Of a stretch of DNA of 64,000 bases, positions 8,190-18,278 are shown piece by piece. Source of the stretch: Chitinophaga pinensis (GTDB lineage: Bacteria > Bacteroidota > Bacteroidia > Chitinophagales > Chitinophagaceae); contig CAMAXV010000010.1 in assembly GCA_945862385.1 (NCBI GenBank), positions 23,711 through 87,710 on the forward strand, given 5' to 3'. The position numbers and the translations under genes are program-made. A model generated the notes under the pieces. That model searched no databases and was not told where the DNA came from. It saw only the letters and a list, made by a program, of their open reading frames with translations. Each line of letters opens with the position of its first letter. The first letter of the stretch is position 1.

Positions 8190-10337
8190 TTACCTCACCA
8201 TTGCTGCGGGTATTTCCTTTTGCAGGAGGTGTGTATAAATGAAACTGTTGTTTTCGTTAGTGGAATGGGATTGCTGGTTACCGCCCCAGCCGTGTCTGCC
8301 TCCGGGGTAAAGCATGAATTCAAAATGCTTTTTACTGTCCTGGAGTTTTTTGACCAGCTGCAGGCTGTTTTGCATGTGCACATTGTCATCCATGGTGCCA
8401 TGGTATATCCTGAGTAGTCCCTTGTAGTTATTGGCGTAAGTCATCACGTTACCTGCTGTGTAACCATCTGGATTTTCTGCAGGGGTATCCATGAAGCGTT
8501 CGGTATAATGCGTGTCGTATAGTTTCCAGTCTGTCACGCTACCACCGGCAAGTCCGTGTGTAAAATAACCTGCACCAGCAGTGAGTGCCATACAAGTCAT
8601 GTAACCGCCGTAGCTGAATCCTGCGATACCAATCCTGGTTGAGTCTGCTCCATGTTCACGCAGCCATTTGACGATGGTGATCCAGTCTTTCAGCTCCCAT
8701 TGTCCGAGGTTGCGGTGCATGTAGTTGATGCCGTTTTTCCCGAAATGTCCGCTTGCGCGGTGGTCCATCGCAACCTGTATCAATCCTTCCTTCGCCCACC
8801 ATTGTGTTTGTCCGCTAAACTGCCATCCATCCCTTACTGTGCCTGCATTCGGACCGCCATAGATATTAATCATCACCGGGTATTTTTTTGCCGGGTCATA
8901 ATTCAAGGGCCAGGTAATTCGGATGGGTAGTTGGAAGAGTCCGTCTTCGGAAGGAATCCTGATGATTTCTGTTTTAGCCAATTCAAGGTTGCTGAAGTCA
9001 GCACCTTTGGCATCGCCGAGTTCGATGACCAGTTTACCCTTGTTGTTGATCAGTGCCATTTTATCCGGGGTGCCCGCATTGGAATAGGTACTGATGAAAT
9101 AGCTGCCCCTCGTGGATAATGAAACATTGTGGGTGAACTCCCCGAAAGTGAGTCGCTGCTGGTTTTTCCCATCTATGTCAACCCTGTAGAGGTCTGTCCG
9201 TGCAGAATTTTCCTGCCTGGAGGTGAAATAAACCACATTTTTCAGGGTGTCTATGTATTTAACTGAAGTACTCCAGTTGTTTCCGCTGGTGATTTTATTT
9301 TTCAGGGAGCCATCCATGCCATGCCAGTACAATTGTTCCCAGCCATCTTTGTCGCTTTGCAGGATAAATCCTTTTTTACCTGGCAGGAAAGTGATGCGGC
9401 CGCCCTGATCATCGAGGTCTATCCATGTTTTTTGTTCTTCCTTGTAAAGTTCTTTTTTTGTGCCACTAGCCGGGTCAACAGCATAGATTATCAACTGGTC
9501 CTGACCACGGTTCATCCATTGCACCAGTGCAGTGTTGCCGTCTGGTGTCCAGTAGGGTAATCCAAAGTACTGGTCATCCTTTTCGTTGAAGTCTGCCCAA
9601 ACAAGCTTTCCACCTTCAGGTGCTGTAAAGCCAATTTTGACAGTTGGATTGGGGTCACCTGCTTTAGGATAGCGCGTGTTTTCGGAAAAGCCATGCTGGC
9701 CGGATTCGCTGTAAATGGGGAACAGCGGTACTTTGGTGTCATCCATCTGCATGAACACGATTTTTTTACTGTCAGGGCTCCACCAGAAGGAGCGATAGCG
9801 GGTAGGTCTGCCCAAGATTTCTTCGAAGTATACCCAGCTCGCATAGCCGTTCAGGATGAGGTCAGTGCCGTCATTGGTTATCCGGTATTCTTTTCCCGTT
9901 GGGATATGGATGCTGTACAAATCATTTTTTCTGGTAAAGGCCACCCATTGCTGATCTGGAGAGAGGGTAGGATTGATTTCAGTTTCTTCCGTTTGCGTCA
10001 GCCGTTTGGGGTCCTGACCAGCTACATTGAGGTAAATATCGTTACCCCTGATGGCTACTGATGTGGTAGGTGCAGCCTCCTTTTTAAGCAGATCAGCTGA
10101 TGATGGTGTCATCTTGCCAGTTTTGCCATCTACGAGGTATACTTTTGCCGTGGAGTCTGGGTGTATTTTTTTATTAATCAACAGTTGGTTATCGTCCACC
10201 CAGCCAAGTACCTGCGGTAGGGAAGAGGTGACAGCGGTTCTGGCGCCCCGTAACATTTGTGCTTCTGTCAGTTGTTTTTGCTGACCATTTACCTGCATGC
10301 TTCCCATTATGGAAAGAGCTATTACTAACTTTTTCAT
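8190..10337 (-). CDS. S9 family dipeptidyl peptidase IV-type protease
   Basis: The 715-residue exported enzyme has a signal peptide (MKKLVIALSIMGSMQVNG), an N-terminal beta-propeller region with SPDQQWVAFTRKNDLY and the conserved WVYFEEILGRP motif (glutamates that bind the substrate N terminus), and a C-terminal alpha/beta-hydrolase domain. The catalytic triad is readable: Ser in GFSYGGYM, Asp in HGTMDDNVH, His in PGGRHGW. The family removes X-Pro or X-Ala dipeptides from peptides in the periplasm. GFSYGG replaces the commoner GWSYGG. Confidence 0.92.
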   Translation of the reverse strand: MKKLVIALSIMGSMQVNGQQKQLTEAQMLRGARTAVTSSLPQVLGWVDDNQLLINKKIHPDSTAKVYLVDGKTGKMTPSSADLLKKEAAPTTSVAIRGNDIYLNVAGQDPKRLTQTEETEINPTLSPDQQWVAFTRKNDLYSIHIPTGKEYRITNDGTDLILNGYASWVYFEEILGRPTRYRSFWWSPDSKKIVFMQMDDTKVPLFPIYSESGQHGFSENTRYPKAGDPNPTVKIGFTAPEGGKLVWADFNEKDDQYFGLPYWTPDGNTALVQWMNRGQDQLIIYAVDPASGTKKELYKEEQKTWIDLDDQGGRITFLPGKKGFILQSDKDGWEQLYWHGMDGSLKNKITSGNNWSTSVKYIDTLKNVVYFTSRQENSARTDLYRVDIDGKNQQRLTFGEFTHNVSLSTRGSYFISTYSNAGTPDKMALINNKGKLVIELGDAKGADFSNLELAKTEIIRIPSEDGLFQLPIRITWPLNYDPAKKYPVMINIYGGPNAGTVRDGWQFSGQTQWWAKEGLIQVAMDHRASGHFGKNGINYMHRNLGQWELKDWITIVKWLREHGADSTRIGIAGFSYGGYMTCMALTAGAGYFTHGLAGGSVTDWKLYDTHYTERFMDTPAENPDGYTAGNVMTYANNYKGLLRIYHGTMDDNVHMQNSLQLVKKLQDSKKHFEFMLYPGGRHGWGGNQQSHSTNENNSFIYTHLLQKEIPAAMVR

Positions 10338-10395
10338 TATTGCTATTTTGATTTACTCAACTGCGGTTATTGATTTAATACAGTACGTTTATTTA

Positions 10396-10478
10396 GAATT
10401 AAGTTGAGCGTTGAGAGAAACCAGTTGCACTTCTCTCAACTATAAACTCTCAACTCTCAACTATAAATTCTCAACTCT
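10396..10478. repeat. Inverted 7-mer array, third copy
   Basis: GTTGAGCGTTGAGAG on the left and several TCTCAACTATAAA units on the right lie between the peptidase start and the amidohydrolase stop. The unit sequence matches the arrays at 612-712 and 7966-8187. Confidence 0.7.
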
Positions 10479-10482
10479 TTCA

Positions 10483-11940
10483 TCAATCCCTATAGTTCAA
10501 TGCCGGCTTCCTGTTTCCGAGCAGGGCTTCATATTTGTAGTCGCCTTTCATTTTCTGGAACTCCACCTTGGATTGCTCAATCAGGGCGGGTTTGGTGAAC
10601 AGGTCAATGGCAGTCAGGGCCATGGTTTTGGCTGCCACCAGCATGCCTTTGGTACCTATTTCAGTGCCGCCACAGGCAACTGCCTGCCAGCTGTGAGCCG
10701 GTGTTCCGGGAGCCCAGGTTGCAGCGCGCATACCCACTGTAGGGAGGGCATAGCTTACATCACCTACATCGGTTGAACCACCGCCTGCATCCATGTCAAT
10801 TTTCAGTGGCTTAATGCTGTCTGCCGACGAGATAGCGGGTGCTGTGTAGGTGAAGGAAGATTGTATTTTTTTGGCGAATTCAACCTCTTCAGGCGTATAT
10901 TTTACACCACCCACTTTTTCCAGGTTGGCCTGCATGGCTTCACCCAGTGTTCTGTTCAGCAAGAGGTCATGTGTTCCACCTATGATTTCGTATTCCATTT
11001 TTGTTTCAGTGCCCAGGGCCGCAGCTTTGGCAGCTGTCACAACCCGCTCAAAAATTTGCTTGACCTGATCACGTTTGGGGTGGCGCACATAATAATAAAC
11101 TTCTGCATAGTCTGGAACCACATTGGGGGCCTTGCCTCCGGAAGTGATTACGTAGTGAATCCTGGTTTCCTGGGGTACGTGCTCACGCATCAGGTTAACC
11201 ATATAGTTCATGGATTCCACGGCATCAAGAGAAGACCTTCCCCTTTCCGGAGCTCCTGCTGCATGTGCGGAGAGTCCGTAGAACCTGAACTTGGCTGAGC
11301 TATTGGCCAGTGCACTGGTCATGGTTACCCCATTGCCATCACCCGGATGCCAGTGGATAGCAACATCTACATTATTAAATAAGCCTGCACGCACCATGTA
11401 TACTTTACCGGAGCCACCTTCTTCAGCCGGACAACCATATACTTTGATGGTTCCGGTCAGTTTTTTTTCTTCAATGAGTTTTTTGATCGAGACACCTGCT
11501 GCAACGGAAGCTGCACCAAAGAGGTGGTGACCGCAGCCATGGCCTCCAGCCTGACCGGCAATGCCTTTTTTCTCAGGAACGGCCTGTTGAGCCAGTCCGG
11601 GTAATGCATCAAATTCTGCCAGGATGCCAATCACAGGCTGACCGCTTCCGTAGGTAGCCACAAAAGCGGTGGGGATATCTGCCACACCGGCTTCCATTGT
11701 GAAGCCTTCCTTGCGTAAAGTTTCCTGCAACAGGGCAGAGCTCTTCACTTCCTTGTAACCCAACTCTGCATTGTTCCATATCTGGAGGGCAATATCTTTA
11801 TACTGACCGTAACTATCTTGCAAACCCTGCAATGCTGCAGTTTTCAACGGTTCATTAGAAGGAGCGGCAACAGGTTTCTTCTTTTGCGCAAAGGCAAAAT
11901 TCAACGTAAGCAGGGCAAGGCCCACCAATATTCTTTTCAT
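10483..11940 (-). CDS. M20-family amidohydrolase (AbgB/peptidase M20D-like), exported
   Basis: The 485-residue protein has a signal peptide (MKRILVGLALLTLNFAFAQ). Metal-site motifs of the M20 clan are present: GILAEFDALPG, GGHGCGHHLFGAA, PAEEGGSGK and WHPGD. The dimerisation domain (LSAHAAGAPERGRSSLDAVE) follows. Relatives hydrolyse N-acyl amino acids or aminobenzoyl-glutamate, so a periplasmic amidohydrolase is expected; the substrate is unknown. It transcribes toward the peptidase gene, but the 145-base repeat gap argues against a tight operon. Confidence 0.88.
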   Translation of the reverse strand: MKRILVGLALLTLNFAFAQKKKPVAAPSNEPLKTAALQGLQDSYGQYKDIALQIWNNAELGYKEVKSSALLQETLRKEGFTMEAGVADIPTAFVATYGSGQPVIGILAEFDALPGLAQQAVPEKKGIAGQAGGHGCGHHLFGAASVAAGVSIKKLIEEKKLTGTIKVYGCPAEEGGSGKVYMVRAGLFNNVDVAIHWHPGDGNGVTMTSALANSSAKFRFYGLSAHAAGAPERGRSSLDAVESMNYMVNLMREHVPQETRIHYVITSGGKAPNVVPDYAEVYYYVRHPKRDQVKQIFERVVTAAKAAALGTETKMEYEIIGGTHDLLLNRTLGEAMQANLEKVGGVKYTPEEVEFAKKIQSSFTYTAPAISSADSIKPLKIDMDAGGGSTDVGDVSYALPTVGMRAATWAPGTPAHSWQAVACGGTEIGTKGMLVAAKTMALTAIDLFTKPALIEQSKVEFQKMKGDYKYEALLGNRKPALNYRD

Positions 11941-11991
11941 GTACGATCAGATTTTTTTTCAAGTTACTGACTTGTTGCTGAATTTCCATGC

Positions 11992-13536
11992 TCATTGACC
12001 TGCACCATCAGACATAGCCCGCTGAATGGCAAATCCCGCCACCTTTTTTCCTACTGTGAGGCCTACTGTACAGTCGCTTTTATAGTGAATGGCACCATAT
12101 AGCCTGGACAATGATGCTTCATCGGCCATATCCCGGAACTGTTGTTGTTTGGTGGGTACCAGATAAGCTAATATCTCTGCTGCGGCTCCGCTGAAGGTAC
12201 TATGTCCGGATACATAGGCTGGGAAGTTGGGTATACCTGTTAAAGACTTGATCTCTGGGTCCACTTGTGATGGACGGGGATTGTAATAAAAATATTTGGC
12301 ATCCCAGCAGGCGATGGCGGCATCCATGAGCGACATGTTCAGCAGTACCATGGCCCTGGCCCAGCGTAATTCACTCCATCCCAGTGTTACAAATGCTTCA
12401 GCTGCAATGGCGTTCCAGTGGCCCGGTGGGGTGTAGGTGCCTACGCCATCAGCCCAGAAATGCACAATGGCAATACGTTCCCGGGTTGGATTTTTGCTGT
12501 AGTATTTTACTTCTTCCAGCTCCTTTTTGAATGCTTCAGAACTGGTGGAAGGAGGTGGACCCGGACGAACCTGAGTAACCATGGTGGCAGAGTCAAATAA
12601 AAATGGTTGGACACGCCCAAAAAAAGGTAACATTGGAGGCCTCTTGGGCGACTCTAGGCTGATCCAGGGAACTTCGTTTCTTGAAATTGCCCCTTGCTCG
12701 AATTCCTTCCATAGGTCTACACCATTGCTGATGCCTATGGCAGCACCTGCCCTGTCTGTTCTTGCTCTTGCAATGGATAGTTGTGCTACTTGTTGCCCTA
12801 GTTTTTCACCTGCATCCAGATCAGCAGCAGTTTCGATACCTGATTGCAGTCTTGCTTTCTTGTGTAATGCCACTTGCTGGTCGATAAAACTGATTTCGCC
12901 GGGGAAAAGCAGTTTCAATAACGCTGCTGAAGCCCCACATACCACTGCATCTGATGAAGGATAGGACTTGACCGCATTATCCGGCAGCAGGGCCTTGATG
13001 CGGGTATCTCGCTGATAAGCTGGATTGACATTATATTGTGTCTTCCAGTGTTGTGCTGCAACCAATGCGTCGTATTGGGCCACACTCAGGTAAGCATAGG
13101 CCCTGGCAGCATAGGGTGGATTGGCAAAGGGGAAAAAGGGATAAGCGAGGGGATTACCTGCACTGGGAATTGGGTAGGTTCCATCCGGATTATTAACTGG
13201 GGGCAGATTGTATTTTGCTACCAGCTGCCGGATGATTTCGTTCCAACGCAGTACTGCTCCGGATCCCCAATAGTTGAGGTTTTCCTTGTCTTCAGCACTC
13301 ATGTTTTGCTGTAATGCAGCAACTTCATCTAGTTGTTTCTGATAAGCAGGGTCTGTTGCAGAGAGTGGTGATGCCGGCTGGAAATCATTTTTATTGAAAG
13401 TCAGCACTGTTTTCCAGTTACCACCCTGTAGGTCTTTGTTGCTGGCTTGCAAAAGCGGGAACTCTTTGTTGGTTTCCACTACTGATTTACTGCACCCTGC
13501 CAAGAGCAGGATGAGAATCCATGTATATTTTTTCAT
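11992..13536 (-). CDS. Vanadium haloperoxidase-like PAP2 lipoprotein
   Basis: I start at MKKYTWILILLLAGCSKS, which gives a lipoprotein signal with the lipobox cysteine; the open frame extends upstream only because no stop intervenes. The C-terminal half carries the PAP2/vanadate pocket in order: KYFYYNPRPSQ, then YVSGHSTFSGAA, then SRLYGAIHYKSD. Members are vanadium-dependent haloperoxidases or acid phosphatases; the two cannot be separated by sequence alone. It is followed on the same strand order by a broken barrel gene, and a second PAP2 protein is at 25566. Confidence 0.85.
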   Translation of the reverse strand: MKKYTWILILLLAGCSKSVVETNKEFPLLQASNKDLQGGNWKTVLTFNKNDFQPASPLSATDPAYQKQLDEVAALQQNMSAEDKENLNYWGSGAVLRWNEIIRQLVAKYNLPPVNNPDGTYPIPSAGNPLAYPFFPFANPPYAARAYAYLSVAQYDALVAAQHWKTQYNVNPAYQRDTRIKALLPDNAVKSYPSSDAVVCGASAALLKLLFPGEISFIDQQVALHKKARLQSGIETAADLDAGEKLGQQVAQLSIARARTDRAGAAIGISNGVDLWKEFEQGAISRNEVPWISLESPKRPPMLPFFGRVQPFLFDSATMVTQVRPGPPPSTSSEAFKKELEEVKYYSKNPTRERIAIVHFWADGVGTYTPPGHWNAIAAEAFVTLGWSELRWARAMVLLNMSLMDAAIACWDAKYFYYNPRPSQVDPEIKSLTGIPNFPAYVSGHSTFSGAAAEILAYLVPTKQQQFRDMADEASLSRLYGAIHYKSDCTVGLTVGKKVAGFAIQRAMSDGAGQ

Positions 13537-13540
13537 GTTG

Positions 13541-14462
13541 TTATTTTTTTTGGCTGTCTTTCGACAGGTTAAGGATGTAGAAGAAGCCAGCCTGAAGAGC
13601 AAAAGACTGACCAACATTTCTTCCGGCAATGGTCTGGAAAGCTGCACCAGTGAGGGAAATACCCTTCCATTTTTCGGGTTCGTATTTGCCATTGATGCCA
13701 AACCTTGTTTGGACCATCTTATTGGAAGGGAAGGGCATGTTGTTTTTGCTGATATCGAAACCACCGAAGGTATTCCATTTGTCCAAGACTATTTCAGCCA
13801 CGATATCCTTGTTTCTGAAACCAGCTCTCAGGTTGTATTGCAGCACATCGGGCATCGTTACCCTGTTGCTGTAAACCATCCGGTCTGTGAAGTAAGCTGT
13901 TCTGTCGATGGATATATTTGACCTCGAAATGTAACTGGCACTTGCTGTGGCAAACCAGTCTTTGAATTGAAGGTCAGCCATCGGTCTGATGGTCAGGTTC
14001 CTTGAACCCAGTCCGATCGACAAAGGCAGGTAGTCTTTCACGTAGTCCTGTACAGGTGTGCTGATACCGCCAATGGCAAAAAGTGTAATTACCGGATTTT
14101 TTCCGGAGGAAACGGTATTTGCCCCAGAGGCTGAGGTCTTGGAAACCATTGAAGCCCTTGAGTTGTCCGGCTGATGCCCTGGTCTGGATGTAAGGGAGGC
14201 TGAAAAGGACATTGAAATTTTTAAGGACGCCGAGGCTTCCCATGGGTCCGACCATGTATTGACTGACCGTTCCCAGGTTTTCATTGTTTCTTTTCAAGGT
14301 ACCTTCCCAGTAATTTTTCCAGGAACCTTGTCCGTACATGATTCCAGTGCAGTGAAGGCCCTTCCCCATCATGATGCCGTCGGCATCGGTCTGGGCTTTT
14401 ATTTGCATTGCTGTCAGCAGCAGGCCGATGCACAGGCATTTGCGCAGTATGAATGATTGCAT
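13541..14462 (-). pseudogene. Outer-membrane beta-barrel (MetA-phenol/transporter-like), frameshifted
   Basis: The first 120 codons (signal peptide MQSFILRKCLCIGLLLTAMQIKAQ, then LGVLKNFNVLFSLPYIQ) run in one frame to KYRFLRKK. The rest (NPVITLFAIGGISTPVQDYV to the final barrel strand LQAGFFYILNL) is in the next frame. The switch is at a run of six T on the plus strand (14097-14102): five would restore RKNPVITL. The joined product is about 306 residues and resembles outer-membrane phenol-degradation/transporter barrels. It may be a true frameshift, phase variation or an assembly error. It lies 4 bases upstream of the PAP2 lipoprotein, so they likely work together. Confidence 0.8.
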
Positions 14463-14568
14463 GAAATAATGCTTGAAGATGACTGAATGCGAATGAAGCC
14501 GTCACATCTTCAGCCCATTTTGGGGGTTGGAATGATCAGCTTATTCAGAAATGATTATTGAAATTCAT

Positions 14569-15120
14569 TCAGGCATTTGGAGGCTGATCGGGGATGTTTC
14601 CAAAGCCGTCGCATTGCTTTCGGATATGAAAAGCTTGAAGTATCATCGCGTCTTTGGCCGACAGGGCAGTCCATTGAAGCAATTCGTGCAGGGTAGTTTC
14701 TATTTGAAGTTTCCTGACGGCAGGTGAAGCAGGAACTGGTTTCTTGCTTTCCTGTTTTTCAAGGTTGTACACAAGTGTATGGAAGTAATCCCGCGCATTC
14801 TGAATGCTGGTGCTTTTGTAGTTCGGCAGACAGTGGTAAACCATGAAGCCGTTCTCGAGCTTTCTTTCCACAAAATTATAAATGACGCCTTCCACACTGA
14901 TTGAGCCTGTTGCTTTTTCAAAACTTTTCCAGTCGGTAGAGTAGGGAAGGTCAAGGTTTACTTTGATTTCCAGGAGTTCTTCCTGCTTGTATTGGCCCTT
15001 TTCAAAATCAGCTGCCAGTGATTTGTTAGACTGATTACTCAGGATATGCAACATCAAATCATACCCGTACCAGTTGATGGCCAGGAGCATGATGAGGCAA
15101 AGGGCGATGATGCTGCGCAT
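14569..15120 (-). CDS. Hypothetical membrane-anchored protein
   Basis: The 183-residue protein has an N-terminal hydrophobic segment (IIALCLIMLLAINWYGYDLML) and a soluble mixed alpha/beta domain with VNLDLPYSTDWKSFEK and an NGFMVYHCLPN strand. I do not recognise the family. It is transcribed away from the VPS10 gene and precedes the barrel/PAP2 pair on the same strand after a 106-base gap. Confidence 0.65.
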   Translation of the reverse strand: MRSIIALCLIMLLAINWYGYDLMLHILSNQSNKSLAADFEKGQYKQEELLEIKVNLDLPYSTDWKSFEKATGSISVEGVIYNFVERKLENGFMVYHCLPNYKSTSIQNARDYFHTLVYNLEKQESKKPVPASPAVRKLQIETTLHELLQWTALSAKDAMILQAFHIRKQCDGFGNIPDQPPNA

Positions 15121-15231
15121 GGCGGAAAGATAAATAAAATTTATATGTTCATCGTTTTTTGCTTAATTTTTTGCAGGGAAATTGGTATATTACGACATAA
15201 ACCATGTATTGATCAGCAAATATCCACTACA

Positions 15232-17604
15232 ATGATTTTTTCCCGTTTTCGTTTTTCAGGTGCCGTCCTCACAGGATTATTCCTTTTAATTTCAGCTCAT
15301 TCCGTCTTAGCCCAGGTACAATCCAAAGATGGTGTTGGACAAAAACGGGTTGCGTCTTTTGCAGCCCATGAGCAATTGCGCAAGACCTCCCCGTACCGCC
15401 AGACCTGGCGCAATGTTGGTCCGGATCTGATAAGTGGTCGTGTGACAGAGGTAGCGGGCATTCCCGGGAATAAAAACGTAATTTATGCCTCTTTTGCAAC
15501 AGGGGGATTCTGGAAAACTACCGATGCCGGTGAAACCTGGATGCCATTGACCGATAAACTGGGCACGCTGTCTATCGGTGCCTTCGCACTGGCGCCATCC
15601 AACCCAGACATCATTTACCTGGGTACTGGTGAGGCCAATATTTTCAGGGCATCTTTGCCCGGCATGGGAGCCTTTAAATCAGTTGATGGGGGAAAGAGCT
15701 GGACGTCAATCGGACTTACCAATACCGGAACGATTGCCAGAATACTGGTTCATCCCAAAAATCCTGATGTAGCTTTTGTGGCTGCAGGTGGCAATGAATG
15801 GAGCTACAACAAAGACAGGGGATTGTATAAAACAATCGATGGCGGCAAAACCTGGAGCAGGATACTGGGCACTGATGAAAAAACAGGTGCTATTGATATG
15901 GTGATGGATCCCACAAATCCCGACTTGATTATCGTATCCACCTGGAACCGTATCCGCAGAAGGTGGAGTGATCCAGTGCCGGAAGACGGGGATTACCTGT
16001 ACAAGACGACTGACGGTGGTAAAACATGGAAGAAGCTGACCAATGGCTTACCGGAAACGAAGTTCACAGGAAGGATAGGCTTGTCATTTTCCAAAAGCAA
16101 TCCCAATGCTGTTTATGCCTACGTAGACAACCATACACCCAAGCGCGATCCCAAAGCTGGGGAGCTTGACCCTTACGGCAGACCAATACAAGTTATTCCT
16201 TACGGTGTGCAGGTTTACCGGAGTGACGATAAAGGAGAGAACTGGAAAAAGGTGAGTACGGAAGATGATAAATTGGAGCGTTTTGCGGGTACTTATGGAT
16301 GGGTTTTCGGACAGATCCGGGTAGATCCGAACAATGAAAATGTGGTGTACATCATGGGTGTGCCCCTCGCTAAATCTGTTGATGGTGGCAAAACCTTCAA
16401 CGTGATGCGGGCAACGGATAAATCGAGCGACCCTACCCATGGCGATAATCACGCACTCTGGATTGATCCCACCAACAGCGATTATATTATCAATGGTAAC
16501 GATGGTGGCATGGTGTTGTCTTACAACGGTGGAGCAAAGTGGAAGAATTTCTTCAGGAGCATTCCCACCACGCAGTTTTACAATATTACTTACGATATGA
16601 AGACGCCCTACAACATAGTTGGTTCCGTGCAGGACGAGGGCAGTTTCATGGGCAGTATTAAGAATACATTCGGACAAAAACCAGCCGGTTTCATGGCATG
16701 GGATGATGCGCCGGGAGGTGAGGGTACGATCATTGCGATGGATCCCAAAGATTCGGATATCATGTATGCAAGCACCTTTTATGGCAGGCTTACAAGGAGT
16801 GACTTGCGTATGCCAAAAGTAGGATGGGGACAAAAAGCACATCCTGATTCCATCCGTACCAAAGATATTTATCCCAGCAAGGCTGCTGATGAAGATATTC
16901 ATCGTGGTGAATGGCTTGCGTATACTATGTTGTCTCCGCACGATAATAAGACCGTCTACCATGGCTTTCAGTATCTTTTTGAGTCAAAAGACGCGGGAAA
17001 TACCTGGAAGCGCATCAGTGGTGACCTCACCTATAACGATAAAACCAGGATGGGTAAAACCCCTTATGCCATCAACCACCAGGCTATAACGGCTATGGAT
17101 GAGTCTCCTCTGCGTAAAGGATTGTTATATGTGGGCTCGGATGACGGTCGTGTTTGGATGCGTTCCGGGGATGGAGCTGAGTTCAAATCTGTCATGAAAG
17201 GCATTCCACAAAATGCACATGTATCCAGACTGGTGGCTTCAGCCTACAATGAGAAGCGTGTTTACCTGACACTCAGTAATAGGCGTGAAGACGATGACAA
17301 GCCATATATTTATGTTTCGGAAGATATGGGTACCACCTGGAAGGGTATTGCTTCCAACCTGCCTGCTTCACCAGTAAATGTAGTGCGTGAAGACACAAAA
17401 AATCCAAATATCCTTTATTGCGGAACAGATATGGGGATTTACGTGAGTGTGGACAGGGGTGCCAGCTGGAAGTCACTGCAGCTGAATCTGCCTGCTACTG
17501 TATCGGTTCAGGACCTCTTTATTCATCCACGAGACAGGAACCTGGTTATAGCTACCTATGGCAGGGGAGTGTATGTGATGGATGATATTAGTGGAGTAAA
17601 ATAA
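15232..17604 (+). CDS. Exported VPS10/sortilin-type BNR-repeat propeller protein
   Basis: The start at MIFSRFRFSGAVLTGLFLLI gives a signal peptide ending VLAQ; upstream codons of the open frame overlap the divergent gene. The 790-residue product has many Asp-box/BNR turns of the form S-x-D-x-G-x-x-W (KTTDAGETW, KSVDGGKSW, KTTDGGKTWKKL, VSVDRGASW), giving one or two large beta-propellers. Such proteins are often misnamed glycosyl hydrolases; no sialidase active site is seen. Localisation should be periplasmic or secreted. Confidence 0.85.
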   Translation: MIFSRFRFSGAVLTGLFLLISAHSVLAQVQSKDGVGQKRVASFAAHEQLRKTSPYRQTWRNVGPDLISGRVTEVAGIPGNKNVIYASFATGGFWKTTDAGETWMPLTDKLGTLSIGAFALAPSNPDIIYLGTGEANIFRASLPGMGAFKSVDGGKSWTSIGLTNTGTIARILVHPKNPDVAFVAAGGNEWSYNKDRGLYKTIDGGKTWSRILGTDEKTGAIDMVMDPTNPDLIIVSTWNRIRRRWSDPVPEDGDYLYKTTDGGKTWKKLTNGLPETKFTGRIGLSFSKSNPNAVYAYVDNHTPKRDPKAGELDPYGRPIQVIPYGVQVYRSDDKGENWKKVSTEDDKLERFAGTYGWVFGQIRVDPNNENVVYIMGVPLAKSVDGGKTFNVMRATDKSSDPTHGDNHALWIDPTNSDYIINGNDGGMVLSYNGGAKWKNFFRSIPTTQFYNITYDMKTPYNIVGSVQDEGSFMGSIKNTFGQKPAGFMAWDDAPGGEGTIIAMDPKDSDIMYASTFYGRLTRSDLRMPKVGWGQKAHPDSIRTKDIYPSKAADEDIHRGEWLAYTMLSPHDNKTVYHGFQYLFESKDAGNTWKRISGDLTYNDKTRMGKTPYAINHQAITAMDESPLRKGLLYVGSDDGRVWMRSGDGAEFKSVMKGIPQNAHVSRLVASAYNEKRVYLTLSNRREDDDKPYIYVSEDMGTTWKGIASNLPASPVNVVREDTKNPNILYCGTDMGIYVSVDRGASWKSLQLNLPATVSVQDLFIHPRDRNLVIATYGRGVYVMDDISGVK

Positions 17605-17610
17605 TAATAT

Positions 17611-17670
17611 CCACCACCCCGGCACCTGCCTACGGCAGGTTTGCCACCCCTCCTGTCCAGGAGGGGAATT
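17611..17670. repeat. GC-rich palindromic element, copy 2; possible bidirectional terminator
   Basis: Two hairpins occur: ACCTGCC-TAC-GGCAGGT (17624-17640) and the perfect CCCCTCCTG-TC-CAGGAGGGG (17647-17666), followed by AATT. It sits between the convergent ends of the VPS10 gene and lptC, so it could end both transcripts. It belongs to the same dispersed family as 36682-36864 and 44375-44563. Confidence 0.7.
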
Positions 17671-17726
17671 GTCAGATTTTAATTACATTACATGCCAGAT
17701 AATTAATATTAGCCGTTGCTAACCTT

Positions 17727-18266
17727 TTACTCTTTCACCCGCAGCACGCTGTTGGTGATCTTATACATGTCGAATGTCTTGAAATCCTGCGGGGCAGAAA
17801 GCCCTTCGCCGAACATAATCATATCTACTGTGTGTATGCGAACTGGTTTATCAGTAGAAAACCTGCCAAGGGCCTGGTCCCAGTTCAGTTCATTGCAGAA
17901 AAGGGTATCTCCTTTGATGTTATAAACCCTGATGCTGTCTTTTAAGTTGATGATATTCCTGTTTTCAAAATAGGAAGCGTAAAAGGCATCCAGTCTGCTT
18001 TCAATATTGAGCGTAGAGTCGTAGAAGTCAACATGCAGTGTCTTGGGCAGCACAATCCTTGAGCCCGTATCCTGGTAACGGAGCATAAGTGGAGCGGTAA
18101 GTTTAGCCTTCATGTGTCCACCCTGGCTCATGAAACTCTCAATGTTAACGGCCTCGTCAACACCCAGTTTTTTGGTGAAGAGTGCATTGATTTTTGCCTC
18201 ATCGTTCTCGCAGGAGACGATTACCAGTGAAGCAATCGAGACGATGGCGATAATCCTGGTAAGCAT
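17727..18266 (-). CDS. lptC: LPS export periplasmic protein LptC
   Basis: The 179-residue protein has an N-terminal lipobox-like segment (IASLVIVSCENDE) and the beta-jellyroll pattern of LptC: MKAKLTAPLMLRYQDTGSRIVLPKTLHVDFYD, then SRLDAFYASYFENRNIINLKDSIRVYNIKGDTLFCNELNWDQ. LptC links the LptBFG transporter to LptA and passes LPS across the periplasm. It follows the outer-membrane protein gene by 12 bases on the same strand. Confidence 0.85.
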   Translation of the reverse strand: MLTRIIAIVSIASLVIVSCENDEAKINALFTKKLGVDEAVNIESFMSQGGHMKAKLTAPLMLRYQDTGSRIVLPKTLHVDFYDSTLNIESRLDAFYASYFENRNIINLKDSIRVYNIKGDTLFCNELNWDQALGRFSTDKPVRIHTVDMIMFGEGLSAPQDFKTFDMYKITNSVLRVKE

Positions 18267-18278
18267 TTTGCTTTTGCT

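Noticed and set aside
15232..17604. Sialidase or glycosyl hydrolase
   Set aside because: Asp-box repeats alone indicate a propeller; no catalytic arginine triad or FRIP motif is visible.
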